Origin: an uncultured cyanobacterium
GTDB taxonomy: Bacteria > Cyanobacteriota > Cyanobacteriia > PCC-6307 > Cyanobiaceae
Reading direction: 5' to 3'
Length of the DNA: 33,381 nt
NCBI GenBank assembly: GCA_903882285.1
Contig: CAIRWM010000108.1
Coordinates: 1 to 33,381 of the forward strand
The translations under genes and the position numbers were made by a program. The notes under the pieces are model-generated. The model did not search any database. It was not told where the DNA came from and worked only from the letters and a program-made list of their open reading frames with translations. Shown piece after piece: positions 7,618-15,613 of the stretch (the stretch's first letter is position 1; the number at the start of each line of letters is the position of its first letter).

Positions 7618-9497
7618 AGATAGAAGCCGACTGTCGTCACCACCCGGGTCCCCTGGGCGCGCAGGGCGTTGCGCAGCAGGATCGTCGACTGATTATGCAG
7701 CAGGTTCTCCCAGCGGCGCCGCGTCACGAACACCGGCAGGACGATCACGCAGAAGTGGTTGCGATCCTTGCGGTGCTGCTGCTCGAACTGCTTGACGTAG
7801 TCGACCACCGGACTCACCAGGGAGCGGAAGGGGGATTCCAGCACCACCAGCTTCACCTCCGGCACCTGGCGCTGCCACTGCTCAAGGAAGCGCTCGGTGC
7901 GGTCACCCTCCAGGTCCACATGCACCGCCACCAGGTCGCTGGCGATGGTGCGGGCGAAGCGGATCGCCTCGAAGGTACCGCGGTGCAGCTGGCCCACCAG
8001 CACCACCGTGGGGCTGCCCGCTCCGGCCGGGGGAGGCTCCGGCAGCTTCAGCCGCTTGTCGCTGGCCATGCGCAGGCGCCGCGCCACTGCGTCGTAGTGG
8101 GTGCGGATGCGCAGGTACAGGGTCACCAGGCTGGGGATGGCCAGCACCACCAGCCAGGCCCCCTGGGTGAACTTGCTGAACAGCAGCACCGCCCCCACCA
8201 CGGCGGTGATCGAGGCACCCACGCCGTTGATCAGGGCCTTGCGTCGCCAGTGGCGGCCGCGCTCCTTCCACCAGTGCACCACCATGCCGCTCTGGGACAG
8301 GGTGAAGCTGATGAACACCCCCACGGCGTAGAGGGGGATCAGGCGGGAGACGCTGCCCTGGAAGACGATCAGCAGCAGGGCGGCGAAGCCACTGAGGGCG
8401 AAGATGCCGTTGCTGAACACGAGCCGATCGCCGAGGGAGGCCAGCTGGCGCGGCAAGAAGCCATCCTGGGCGAGGAACGCCGCCAGCCGCGGGAAATCGG
8501 CATAGGCGGTGTTGGCCGCCAGCAGCAGGATCAGCAGGGTGGCCAGCTGGAGCAGGGCCAGCAGCAGGCCGTTGCCGAAGATCCGCTCCCCCAGCTGGTA
8601 CAGCAGGGTGGGCCCCTGCTCGATGTAGACCACGCCGCTCTGGTGCGCCAGGGCGCTGATGCCGCTGAACATCACGGCCAGCATCACCACCATCACCGCC
8701 AGCACCCGGCGAGCGTTGCGCCACTCCACCGGGCGGAAGGCCGTGACGCTGTCGCTGATCGCTTCGATGCCGGTGAGGGCGGCGCAGCCCGAACTGAAGG
8801 CGCGCATCAGCAGCAGCGGTCCCACGCTGCCCAGACCGCTGCCATGGGCCTGCTCCAGCAGCCGCTGCTGCTCCGCCAGCGGCGTGATCGGCAGCTGGCC
8901 CAGGCCGCTCTTGATCGCCCCGGCCACCAGCAGGACGACCACCAGGCCCATGAACAGGTAAGTGGGCACGCTCAGCAGCCGGGCGCTGGAGCTCACCCCG
9001 CGCAGGTTGGCGAGCATCACCAGCAGCACCGCCAGCAGGCAGAGGGGCACCCGTTCCGCCTCCAGCGCCGGGAAGTAGGAGGTGAGGGCCGCGATGCCGG
9101 CGGCCACGCTCACCGCCACGGTGAGCACGTAGTCGATCGAGAGGGAGGCGCCGGCCGCCAGCCCCGCCATGGTGCCGAGGTTCTCCTGCGACACCCGGTA
9201 GGAGCCGCCCCCCTGGGGGTAGGCCTGGATCGTCTGCCGGTAGCTGGTGGCGACGATCAGCATCAGCGCCACGATCAGGGCGGTGATCGGCAGGGTCTGG
9301 CTCAGGGCGGCGGCCCCGGCCATGCCGAGCACGAGCACGATCTCCTGGGTGGCGTAGGCCACCGAGGAGAGGGCGTCCGAGCTGAGGATCGCCAGGGCCT
9401 CGGCATTGCTGTAGCGCTCCTCGTGATGCGCGCTGGTGGGCAGGGGCCGGCCGATCACGGCGCTGCGCAGGCTGTCGAAGCCGGAAAGGGGCGGCAT
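7614..9497 (-). CDS. kimA: KimA-like K+ importer (APC superfamily)
   Basis: APC-fold permease of about 627 residues, strongly resembling Bacillus KimA (YdaO), a high-affinity K+/H+ symporter of the plasma membrane. Shared blocks are LSSDALSSVAYATQE, SYRQTIQAYPQGGGSYRVS, NLGTMAGLAAGASLSIDYVL and LYAVGVFISFTLSQSGM. With the ATG at 9495-9497 as residue 1, residues D41, Y48, D122 and Y123 align with KimA positions reported as K+-binding (D36, Y43, D117, Y118). The roughly 170-residue C-terminal cytoplasmic domain (after about residue 460, VVLVGQLHRGTFEAIRFART) is also as in KimA, whose activity is inhibited by c-di-AMP. A GTG at 9522-9524 would add nine residues; I prefer the ATG because KimA begins at that point. 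First gene of a pair with the SLC13 carrier. Confidence 0.85.
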   Translation of the reverse strand: MPPLSGFDSLRSAVIGRPLPTSAHHEERYSNAEALAILSSDALSSVAYATQEIVLVLGMAGAAALSQTLPITALIVALMLIVATSYRQTIQAYPQGGGSYRVSQENLGTMAGLAAGASLSIDYVLTVAVSVAAGIAALTSYFPALEAERVPLCLLAVLLVMLANLRGVSSSARLLSVPTYLFMGLVVVLLVAGAIKSGLGQLPITPLAEQQRLLEQAHGSGLGSVGPLLLMRAFSSGCAALTGIEAISDSVTAFRPVEWRNARRVLAVMVVMLAVMFSGISALAHQSGVVYIEQGPTLLYQLGERIFGNGLLLALLQLATLLILLLAANTAYADFPRLAAFLAQDGFLPRQLASLGDRLVFSNGIFALSGFAALLLIVFQGSVSRLIPLYAVGVFISFTLSQSGMVVHWWKERGRHWRRKALINGVGASITAVVGAVLLFSKFTQGAWLVVLAIPSLVTLYLRIRTHYDAVARRLRMASDKRLKLPEPPPAGAGSPTVVLVGQLHRGTFEAIRFARTIASDLVAVHVDLEGDRTERFLEQWQRQVPEVKLVVLESPFRSLVSPVVDYVKQFEQQHRKDRNHFCVIVLPVFVTRRRWENLLHNQSTILLRNALRAQGTRVVTTVGFYL

Positions 9498-9535
9498 GCC
9501 GAGGGGTCTGCTGGGCGGAAGCACGAAAACGCTAC

Positions 9536-10810
9536 GTGGTGCTTTCTGGGAGGGCTACGGTCCCCTTTGGCTTCGCAACAGGTCGTCCCCTGGCCGTTCC
9601 CTCCCTGCTCAGCACCCTGCTGATCCTGCTGATCGGGGTGCTGATCGCTCGCCTTTCAGCCGGATCCCTGGCCCGCTGGGCGGTGCCGGCGATCGTGCTG
9701 GAGCTGGGCATGGGCTTCGTGCTCGGCAACACGCTGCTGCCCTTCGATGCCGTGGCGCCGCTCAGCGGCCTCACCGAACTCGGTGTGCTCACCCTGTTCT
9801 TTCAGGTGGGCCTGGAGGTGCGCGGTGATCTGTTGGTGTCGCGGCGGGCGGCGATCCTGCGCACCGTGGCGATCAGCTTCCTGGCGCCCCTGCTGGCCTT
9901 CGGGCCGCTGCGGGCCTGGTTCGGCCTCTCCACCGCCACCACCCTGCTCTTTCTGGCGGTGCTCAGTGCCACCGGCACCGGCGTGACGCTGCGGCTGCTG
10001 GCCCAGCGCCGGGCGCTACACACCCCCTCGGGCCGGCTGCTGGTGGGGGTCTCGGTGCTCGACGACCTGCCGGCCATCGGCCTGCTGGCCCTGGCGACGG
10101 CGCTGGGCGCGCCGCGGGGGGGCGGGGCGGCGGGGGGCGCCGGGGGCGGGCCCGGGCTCGGGCCGCTGTTCGGTCCCCTGCTGGGACTCGCGCTGGCGCT
10201 GCTGAGCTGGTGGGCGGCGGGCCTCTGGCTGCGCCACCGCCACGAGCGTCCCAGCAGCGCCCTGGCGATCCTGATGCTGCTGATCGGTGCCGCCTGGCTG
10301 GGGGAGGTCTGTGGCCTCACCAGCCTGCTCGGGGCCCTCTGGGGCGGAGTGCTGCTGGCTCGGCTTGCTGGGCCGGCGCAGGGAATGGCGGTGCAGGGGG
10401 AGGCCCAGGCGATGTTGAGCGCGCTCTCGGAGGTGTTCCTGCCCCTCTATTTCATCAGCGTCGGCATGCGCGTCAGTGCCGAGGCCCTGTTGAAGCCGGG
10501 GGCCTGGGCCCTGGCGGCCGTACTGATCGGCCTGGCCCTGCTCAGCAAGCTGGCCTGCGGCCTGGGCATCCGGGCCTCGGATCGGGCCGCCGGCGTCGAT
10601 CGCCGCCTGGTGGTCTTCGGCCTGATCCCCCGCGGGCTGCCCGGGCTTGTGTTCGCCACCACCGCCCTGCAGGCGGGGGTGATCGATGGCGTGCAGTTCT
10701 CCGCTCTTGTGCTGATGGTGACGGTGACCACGGTGCTCGGTCTGCTGCTGCTGGAACGGCGCCTGCAGCAGCTGGAGCCTCCAGGCGCCAGCTGCGCCGG
10801 CGCTGCCTAA
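9536..10810 (+). CDS. CPA2-family cation:proton antiporter
   Basis: Membrane antiporter of 424 residues of the monovalent cation:proton antiporter-2 type (KefB/NapA fold). The ion-binding pair is in VSVLDDLPAIGLLA (D176, D177). The signature GVLTLFFQVGLEVRGDLL (about 83-100) and the late PRGLPGLVFATTAL segment also fit the family. No C-terminal TrkA_N domain is present, so it lacks the usual nucleotide-binding gate of Kef proteins. A glycine-rich insert (about 191-210) encoded by a run of G tracts lies between two membrane helices. The start is uncertain: GTG at 9536 or 9539 gives a 20-residue lead before the first membrane segment. It is divergent from the KimA-like gene (about 38 bases apart) and convergent with ktrB, whose stop codon overlaps this one by three to four bases. 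Na+ versus K+ specificity is not readable. Confidence 0.85.
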   Translation: MVLSGRATVPFGFATGRPLAVPSLLSTLLILLIGVLIARLSAGSLARWAVPAIVLELGMGFVLGNTLLPFDAVAPLSGLTELGVLTLFFQVGLEVRGDLLVSRRAAILRTVAISFLAPLLAFGPLRAWFGLSTATTLLFLAVLSATGTGVTLRLLAQRRALHTPSGRLLVGVSVLDDLPAIGLLALATALGAPRGGGAAGGAGGGPGLGPLFGPLLGLALALLSWWAAGLWLRHRHERPSSALAILMLLIGAAWLGEVCGLTSLLGALWGGVLLARLAGPAQGMAVQGEAQAMLSALSEVFLPLYFISVGMRVSAEALLKPGAWALAAVLIGLALLSKLACGLGIRASDRAAGVDRRLVVFGLIPRGLPGLVFATTALQAGVIDGVQFSALVLMVTVTTVLGLLLLERRLQQLEPPGASCAGAA

Positions 10811-12213
10811 AGGAACACCTCCTCGCGCGGGTAGCCCACCCGCGACTGGGGCCGGCGGCCGTAGAGGGCCGAGAGCAGCAGGATCACCCCCAGCCGGCCG
10901 GTGAACATGCCCACCATCAGCACCAGCTGGCCCCAGCGGTTGAGCTCGGCCGTCACCCCCACGTCGAGGCCCACGGTGGCGAAGGCCGACATGCAGGTGA
11001 ACAGCTTCTCCAGGAAGCTGAAGGCCTTGGTGGTCGGGATGCCGCCGGCGGTGGGCCCCAGGCCGAGCACCAGGGTCATCGCCAGCACGAACAGCCCCGA
11101 GGCCAGGGTCACCCCCACCGCCTTCAGCACCAGCTCGCCGGGCACTTCGCGGCGGCGGATCAGCACCTCTTTTCGGCCCTCCAGGGTGGAGCGGGTGGCG
11201 CCCATCAGCAGGGCGAAGGTGGTGGTCTTGATGCCGCCGCCTGTGCCGCCGGGGCTGGCGCCGATGAACATCAGGCCGATCATCAGCAGCAGCCCGGCAT
11301 CGGAGAGGGTCTCGATCGAGAGCGGCACGGTGTTGAAGCCGGCGGTGCGGGTGGTGATCGACTGGAAGAGCGTCACGTTCAGCTTCTCCCAGAGGTTGAG
11401 CGTGTTCATCACGCCGTCGGGGGCGAACTCCTCCGTGAACAGCAGGCCCAGGGCGCCGATCAGGATCAGCGCCATCGTGCTGCGCAGCACCAGGCGGGTG
11501 TGCAGGCTGAGCCGCCGCAGCCGGCCGAGCCGCGTCCGGTTCCGCCAGACGTCGTTGGCGACACGCCAGCCGATGCCGCCGATCACGATCAGGCTGGCGA
11601 TCACCCCGTTGACCACGGCGTTGCTGCGGTAGCCGACCAGGTTGTCGCTCCAGAGACCGAAACCGGCGTTGTTGTAGGCGCTGATGCAGTGAAACAGAGA
11701 GGCCCAGAGGCGCTCGGCGGGGTTCGCGATGTCGGTGAAGCCGAAGGCGAACAGGATCAGCGTGCCGATCCCCATCACCCAGAAGGCCGTGCGCAGGATG
11801 GAGTGGAAGGTGGGGCCGATGCCGCCTACGCCGAATTCATCGAGGGAGCGCCCCTTGTCGAGCCGCTGGCGCAGCCCGGAACGCCCCTGAACAAAGCCCT
11901 GCAGGAAGGTGGTGATCGCCATCAGGCCGAGGCCGCCGGTGATGATCAGTCCGGCCAGCACCACCTGGCCGCAGAAGGTGAGGTCGCGGCCCACGTCGAT
12001 GACCGACAGCCCCGTCACCGTGATCGCCGAAGTGACGGTGAACAGGGCCTGCCAGAGCCCCACCGCATCGCTGGAGCAGAGCGGTGAGGCCAGAATCACG
12101 GTGCCGATCGCGATCACCAGCAGCCCGGTGACGATCGTGAACTGGGGCACCGTGAGCTGGTGGCGCCACTGCTGCAGGCGGTTCCAGGCGGTGGGATGGG
12201 GGCTGGCGGGCAT
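10807..12213 (-). CDS. ktrB: KtrB/TrkH family K+ uptake channel subunit
   Basis: Potassium-conducting membrane subunit of the SKT superfamily, 468 residues from the ATG at 12211-12213 (KtrB-like proteins are usually about 450). A GTG-type extension to 12399 would add 62 low-complexity residues and is rejected. All four M1-P-M2 repeats show their filter loops, each with the key glycine: TSAITVTGLSV, ISAYNNAGFGLW, ITTRTAGFNTV and MSAFATVGLDVG. The glycine-rich intramembrane gate ASPGGTGGGIKTTT is present in the third repeat. Ktr systems need a cytosolic KtrA ring that binds nucleotide; no ktrA is in this window. In Synechocystis the equivalent (NtpJ) serves Na+-dependent K+ uptake under salt stress. 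Divergent from the P-type ATPase gene. Confidence 0.92.
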   Translation of the reverse strand: MPASPHPTAWNRLQQWRHQLTVPQFTIVTGLLVIAIGTVILASPLCSSDAVGLWQALFTVTSAITVTGLSVIDVGRDLTFCGQVVLAGLIITGGLGLMAITTFLQGFVQGRSGLRQRLDKGRSLDEFGVGGIGPTFHSILRTAFWVMGIGTLILFAFGFTDIANPAERLWASLFHCISAYNNAGFGLWSDNLVGYRSNAVVNGVIASLIVIGGIGWRVANDVWRNRTRLGRLRRLSLHTRLVLRSTMALILIGALGLLFTEEFAPDGVMNTLNLWEKLNVTLFQSITTRTAGFNTVPLSIETLSDAGLLLMIGLMFIGASPGGTGGGIKTTTFALLMGATRSTLEGRKEVLIRRREVPGELVLKAVGVTLASGLFVLAMTLVLGLGPTAGGIPTTKAFSFLEKLFTCMSAFATVGLDVGVTAELNRWGQLVLMVGMFTGRLGVILLLSALYGRRPQSRVGYPREEVFL

Positions 12214-12336
12214 CGGCCGGGGGAGCGTGCCGTGGGTGGCGCCCAGTCTGGGGGGCAGGCTCCTCTGGGCGGGTATGGGCTGACCCAGGGCCACGATCCG
12301 GCCCTTAGTGTTACTCGCAATGTTTTTGTCCTGCAC
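12214..12336. promoter_or_regulatory. Divergent promoter region ktrB / P-type ATPase
   Basis: This 123-base spacer separates the two divergently read start codons (ATG at 12213 on minus, GTG at 12337 on plus) and must contain both promoters unless either start is misplaced. It is less GC-rich near 12303-12335 (TTAGTGTTACTCGCAATG). I see no clear operator or consensus -10/-35 pair. Confidence 0.4.
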
Positions 12337-15111
12337 GTGAGCGCCAGCCCAGCGCCAGCCTCCTGGCACGCCCTCAGCGCCGAGGCCTGTCTGGACCAAC
12401 TGCAGGCGAGCCTCGAGGGGCTCAGCACCGCCCAGGTGGCCGAACGGCTGGCGCGGGTGGGGCCCAACCGGCTGGAGCTCAAGGCCGGCCGCAGCAAGCT
12501 GCGCATCCTCTGGGACCAGTTCAGCAACGTGATGCTGATCATGCTGCTGGCGGTGGCCGCCGTCTCAGCGGCGGTGGCCTGGGTGGAGCAGAAGTTCCCC
12601 AAGGACGCGATCGCCATCGTGCTGATCGTGGGGCTCAACGCCCTGCTCGGCTACCTGCAGGAAAGCCGGGCCCAGCAGGCCCTGCTGGCCCTGCGCCAGA
12701 TGGCCCAGCCCCTGGTGATGGTGCGCCGCGACGGCGCCTGGGAGAGGCTGTCGAGCGAGCAGCTGGTGCCCGGCGATCTGATCCGCCTGGAATCCGGCGA
12801 TCGCGTCCCCGCCGACGCCCGCCTTTTGGAGGGAGCCGAGCTGGGGCTGCGTGAGGCGGCCCTCACCGGCGAGGCGGAGGCGGTGGTCAAGCAGGCCTCC
12901 CTGCTGCTGGAGCCCGCCACCCCGGTGCTGGAGCGCCAGAACTGCCTGTTCCAGGGCACCGAGGTGGTGCGCGGCCGCGGCACCGCCGTGGTCACGGCCA
13001 CCGGCATGGCCACCGAACTGGGTCAGATCGCCGAGCTGATCAACACGGCCGGCGGTGAGGAGACACCGCTGCAGAAGCGCCTCGACGGCCTGGCCAATGT
13101 GCTGGTGGTTTCGGCCCTGGCCCTGGTGGCCGCCGTGGTGCTGCTGGGTTGGTGGCTGGGCCAGGAGCTGCTCAACCTGCTGGAGGTGGCCCTGTCGATG
13201 GCGGTGGCGATCGTGCCGGAGGGCCTGCCGGCCGTGATCACCGTCACCCTGGCGATCGGCACCCAGCGCATGGTGCAGCGCGCCGCCCTGATCCGCCGCC
13301 TGCCGGCGGTGGAGGCGCTGGGGTCGGTCACGGTGATCTGCAGCGACAAGACCGGCACCCTCACCCAGAACCGCCAGGTGGTGCAGGAGCTGCGCAGCGG
13401 CACCGCCGCATTTGCGGTGAGTGGCCAGGGCTACGAGCCCACCGGACGCTTCAGCCGCAGCGATCTGGCGCCCCCTGCCGGCGCCCGCCCCGGTTCTGCC
13501 CCCGGCGCCCAGGCCCTGCTGCTGCAGGCGGGCGTGCTCTGCAGCGATGCCGAGATGCGGCGCGAACCAGAGGGTGGCTGGGAGGTGCTCGGCGATCCCA
13601 CCGAGGGGGCCCTGCTGGTGGTGGCCGCCAAGGACGGCATCGATGCCTTCTCCCTGCGCGAGCACTACCGGCGCGAGGCGGAGATTCCCTTCAGCTCCGA
13701 ACGGCAGCTGATGGCGGTCTGGGTGAGCGACACCGACGGCTCCCTGCAGGCCCCCCTGGGGGCCGCCGCCGAGGGCTCATCGCGGCTGCTGATCAGCAAG
13801 GGGGCCCCGGAAGCGATCCTGGCCACCTGCGATCGCTGGCTCGATGGTGGCGGGCTGGCCCCGCTCGAGGAGTCCGGCCGCCAGTGGTGGCTGGAGCAGG
13901 CCCGCGACCTGGCGGCCCGCGGCCTGCGGGTGCTGGCCTTCGCCTGCGCCCCGCATCACCCCAGCCCCGACCACGAGCTGGAGCGCCTGGTGCTGCTCGG
14001 CCTGATGGCCCAGCTCGACCCTGCCCGGCCGGAGGTGCCCGAGGCGGTGGCCCGCTGCCGCCACGCCGGCATCCGGCCGGTGATGATCACCGGCGACCAT
14101 CCGCTCACGGCCCGGGCGATCGGCGCCGGCATCGGCCTGGTGGATCCCGAGGGCACGGTGGTGCTCGGCCGCGAGCTGGAGCAGCTCGAGGACGGGCCCC
14201 TGCAGGAGCTGGTGGCCCGCTGCAGCGTCTACGCGCGCGTGCCGCCCGAACAGAAGCTGCGCATCGTCAAGGCGCTCCAGGCCCGCGGCGAGATCGTCGC
14301 CATGACCGGCGATGGCGTCAACGACGCCCCCGCCCTCAAGCAGGCCCACATCGGCGTGGCCATGGGCATCACCGGTACGGAGGTAAGCAAGGAGGCCTCC
14401 GAAATGGTGTTGCTCGATGACAACTTCGCCACCATCGTCAACGCGGTGGAGGAGGGGCGGCTCGTCTACGCCAACATTCGCCGCTTCGTGAAGTACATCC
14501 TCGGCAGCAACGTCGGCGAGTTGATCACGATCGCCGCCGCTCCTCTGGTGGGCCTGGTCGGCGTGCCGATGTCGCCGCTGCAGATCCTCTGGATGAACCT
14601 GGTCACCGACGGGGTGCCGGCCCTGGCCCTGGCCCTCGAACCCGGTGAGGAGGGCCTGATGGAGCGGCCGCCCGCCGAGCCCGGCGAATCGATCTTTGCC
14701 CGCGGCATCGGTCGCTACATCCTGCGGGTGGGGGTGGTCTTCGGCCTGATGACCATCGCCCTGATGGTGTGGGCCTACCGGGTTCATGGCGGCGACGGCC
14801 CCTGGAAGACCATGGTGTTCACCACCCTCTGCCTGGCCCAGATGGGCCATGCCCTCTCCGCCCGCAGCGAGCTGCCGCTGGTGCAGGTGAAGCCCTTCTC
14901 CAACCCCTGGCTGATCTGGGCCGTGCTGCTCACTTCGGCGTTGCAGCTGGCCCTGCTCTACGTGCCCGCTCTGGCGAAGTTCTTCGGCACCGTGCCGCTG
15001 GCCGGCTCCGACCTGCTGGTCTGCGCGGGGGTGAGCGTGCTGTTCTTCCTCTACCTGGAGCTCGAGAAGGTGCTGCGCCTCTGGCGCCGCTCCCGTCACG
15101 CCGACGCCTGA
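12337..15111 (+). CDS. P2-type cation ATPase (PacL / Ca2+-ATPase-like)
   Basis: ATP-driven cation pump of 924 residues from the GTG at 12337. An in-frame ATG upstream would start inside the antisense ktrB and give a disordered leader, so it is rejected. Order of features: cation ATPase N-domain (about 10-80), actuator loop with LTGEAEAV, M4 with PEGLP (E295), phosphorylation site DKTGT (D337), hinge TGDGVND (657-663), M5 N725 and E728, and M6 N754, T757 and D758. These match the SERCA Ca2+ ligands E309, N768, E771, N796, T799 and D800. In M8 the SERCA E908 position appears to be Q835 (LCLAQMGHAL), as in plasma-membrane-type pumps that carry one Ca2+. Ca2+ export is the best guess, though related cyanobacterial pumps are annotated only as cation ATPases. 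It is followed closely by a convergent small gene. Confidence 0.88.
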   Translation: MSASPAPASWHALSAEACLDQLQASLEGLSTAQVAERLARVGPNRLELKAGRSKLRILWDQFSNVMLIMLLAVAAVSAAVAWVEQKFPKDAIAIVLIVGLNALLGYLQESRAQQALLALRQMAQPLVMVRRDGAWERLSSEQLVPGDLIRLESGDRVPADARLLEGAELGLREAALTGEAEAVVKQASLLLEPATPVLERQNCLFQGTEVVRGRGTAVVTATGMATELGQIAELINTAGGEETPLQKRLDGLANVLVVSALALVAAVVLLGWWLGQELLNLLEVALSMAVAIVPEGLPAVITVTLAIGTQRMVQRAALIRRLPAVEALGSVTVICSDKTGTLTQNRQVVQELRSGTAAFAVSGQGYEPTGRFSRSDLAPPAGARPGSAPGAQALLLQAGVLCSDAEMRREPEGGWEVLGDPTEGALLVVAAKDGIDAFSLREHYRREAEIPFSSERQLMAVWVSDTDGSLQAPLGAAAEGSSRLLISKGAPEAILATCDRWLDGGGLAPLEESGRQWWLEQARDLAARGLRVLAFACAPHHPSPDHELERLVLLGLMAQLDPARPEVPEAVARCRHAGIRPVMITGDHPLTARAIGAGIGLVDPEGTVVLGRELEQLEDGPLQELVARCSVYARVPPEQKLRIVKALQARGEIVAMTGDGVNDAPALKQAHIGVAMGITGTEVSKEASEMVLLDDNFATIVNAVEEGRLVYANIRRFVKYILGSNVGELITIAAAPLVGLVGVPMSPLQILWMNLVTDGVPALALALEPGEEGLMERPPAEPGESIFARGIGRYILRVGVVFGLMTIALMVWAYRVHGGDGPWKTMVFTTLCLAQMGHALSARSELPLVQVKPFSNPWLIWAVLLTSALQLALLYVPALAKFFGTVPLAGSDLLVCAGVSVLFFLYLELEKVLRLWRRSRHADA

Positions 15112-15118
15112 GCGCGAA

Positions 15119-15388
15119 TCATTCGGCTGCAGGTGAGCCCTGGCCGGCCTCGATGGCATTGAGGGGTTCCATCTGCTTCGCCCGCTGTTCACTCACCTGG
15201 GAGAGGAAGAAGGTCATGCCGGCCACCGTGGCCAGGCCGAACATCATCAGGCCGCCCACCATCCGCTGCCTCGACTGCTCCGGATCCTGGCTCCGTTCCT
15301 GGGGGTGACCGCAGTCGGTGCAGATCAGCATCGAGCGGCTGCGCCCCACCTTGGCGAGCATGCGACAGCCGCATTGCCGACAGGACAT
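15119..15388 (-). CDS. Small zinc-ribbon membrane protein (hypothetical)
   Basis: An 89-residue protein with two cysteine pairs that would bind one zinc: C3-x2-C6 (plus C8) and C23-x2-C26 (SMLICTDCGHPQE). One transmembrane helix follows (about 43-63, MVGGLMMFGLATVAGMTFFL), then a charged tail (SEQRAKQMEPLNAIEAG). The ribbon would face the cytoplasm if the positive-inside rule holds. No named family is recognised, but the organisation is typical of small conserved cyanobacterial proteins and the frame is clean. It is convergent with the ATPase gene (seven bases between the ends) and divergent from ndhF3. Confidence 0.75.
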   Translation of the reverse strand: MSCRQCGCRMLAKVGRSRSMLICTDCGHPQERSQDPEQSRQRMVGGLMMFGLATVAGMTFFLSQVSEQRAKQMEPLNAIEAGQGSPAAE

Positions 15389-15613
15389 CGGAGGACTCGA
15401 CCACAGACTTCCACTTTTGCAGCATCCCCGGGGGACAGCGGTGCAGCGATTACTACGGATTCATGGCCTGGTCCGGCGGCGATCCCTGCCGGCCCAGCCA
15501 TAAGTGACGCTTGATGACCCCATAGGACTTTCCTGTCGCAGGGGGCGCCCAACTGCTTTCTCAGCTCTTAGTGTTCCCGGCCACGGGCGCCTCCGGCCCT
15601 CTCCCCCGCCGTG
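15389..15613. promoter_or_regulatory. Spacer upstream of the NDH-1MS operon
   Basis: This 225-base non-coding gap must carry the promoter of ndhF3-ndhD3-cupA-cupS and probably that of the small minus-strand gene. It includes TTA-N8-TCA around 15450-15465, loosely like the TNA-N7/8-TNA half-sites bound by the LysR regulators CcmR/NdhR and CmpR in other cyanobacteria. It also holds a GGGCGCCC palindrome near 15543. Either could be chance. No LysR-type regulator gene is present in the window, although ndhR often adjoins this operon in other cyanobacteria. Confidence 0.3.

Noticed and set aside
7695-9623. Plus-strand open frame of 642 codons opposite the KimA-like gene
   Set aside because: Gln/His/Gly-rich mirror of a membrane-protein gene, with no recognisable motif; the minus-strand gene has full family support.
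12160-12336. Longer N-terminus for the P-type ATPase
   Set aside because: The extra 59 residues are Gly/Gln-rich, overlap the start of the divergent ktrB, and precede the usual start of the cation-ATPase N-domain.
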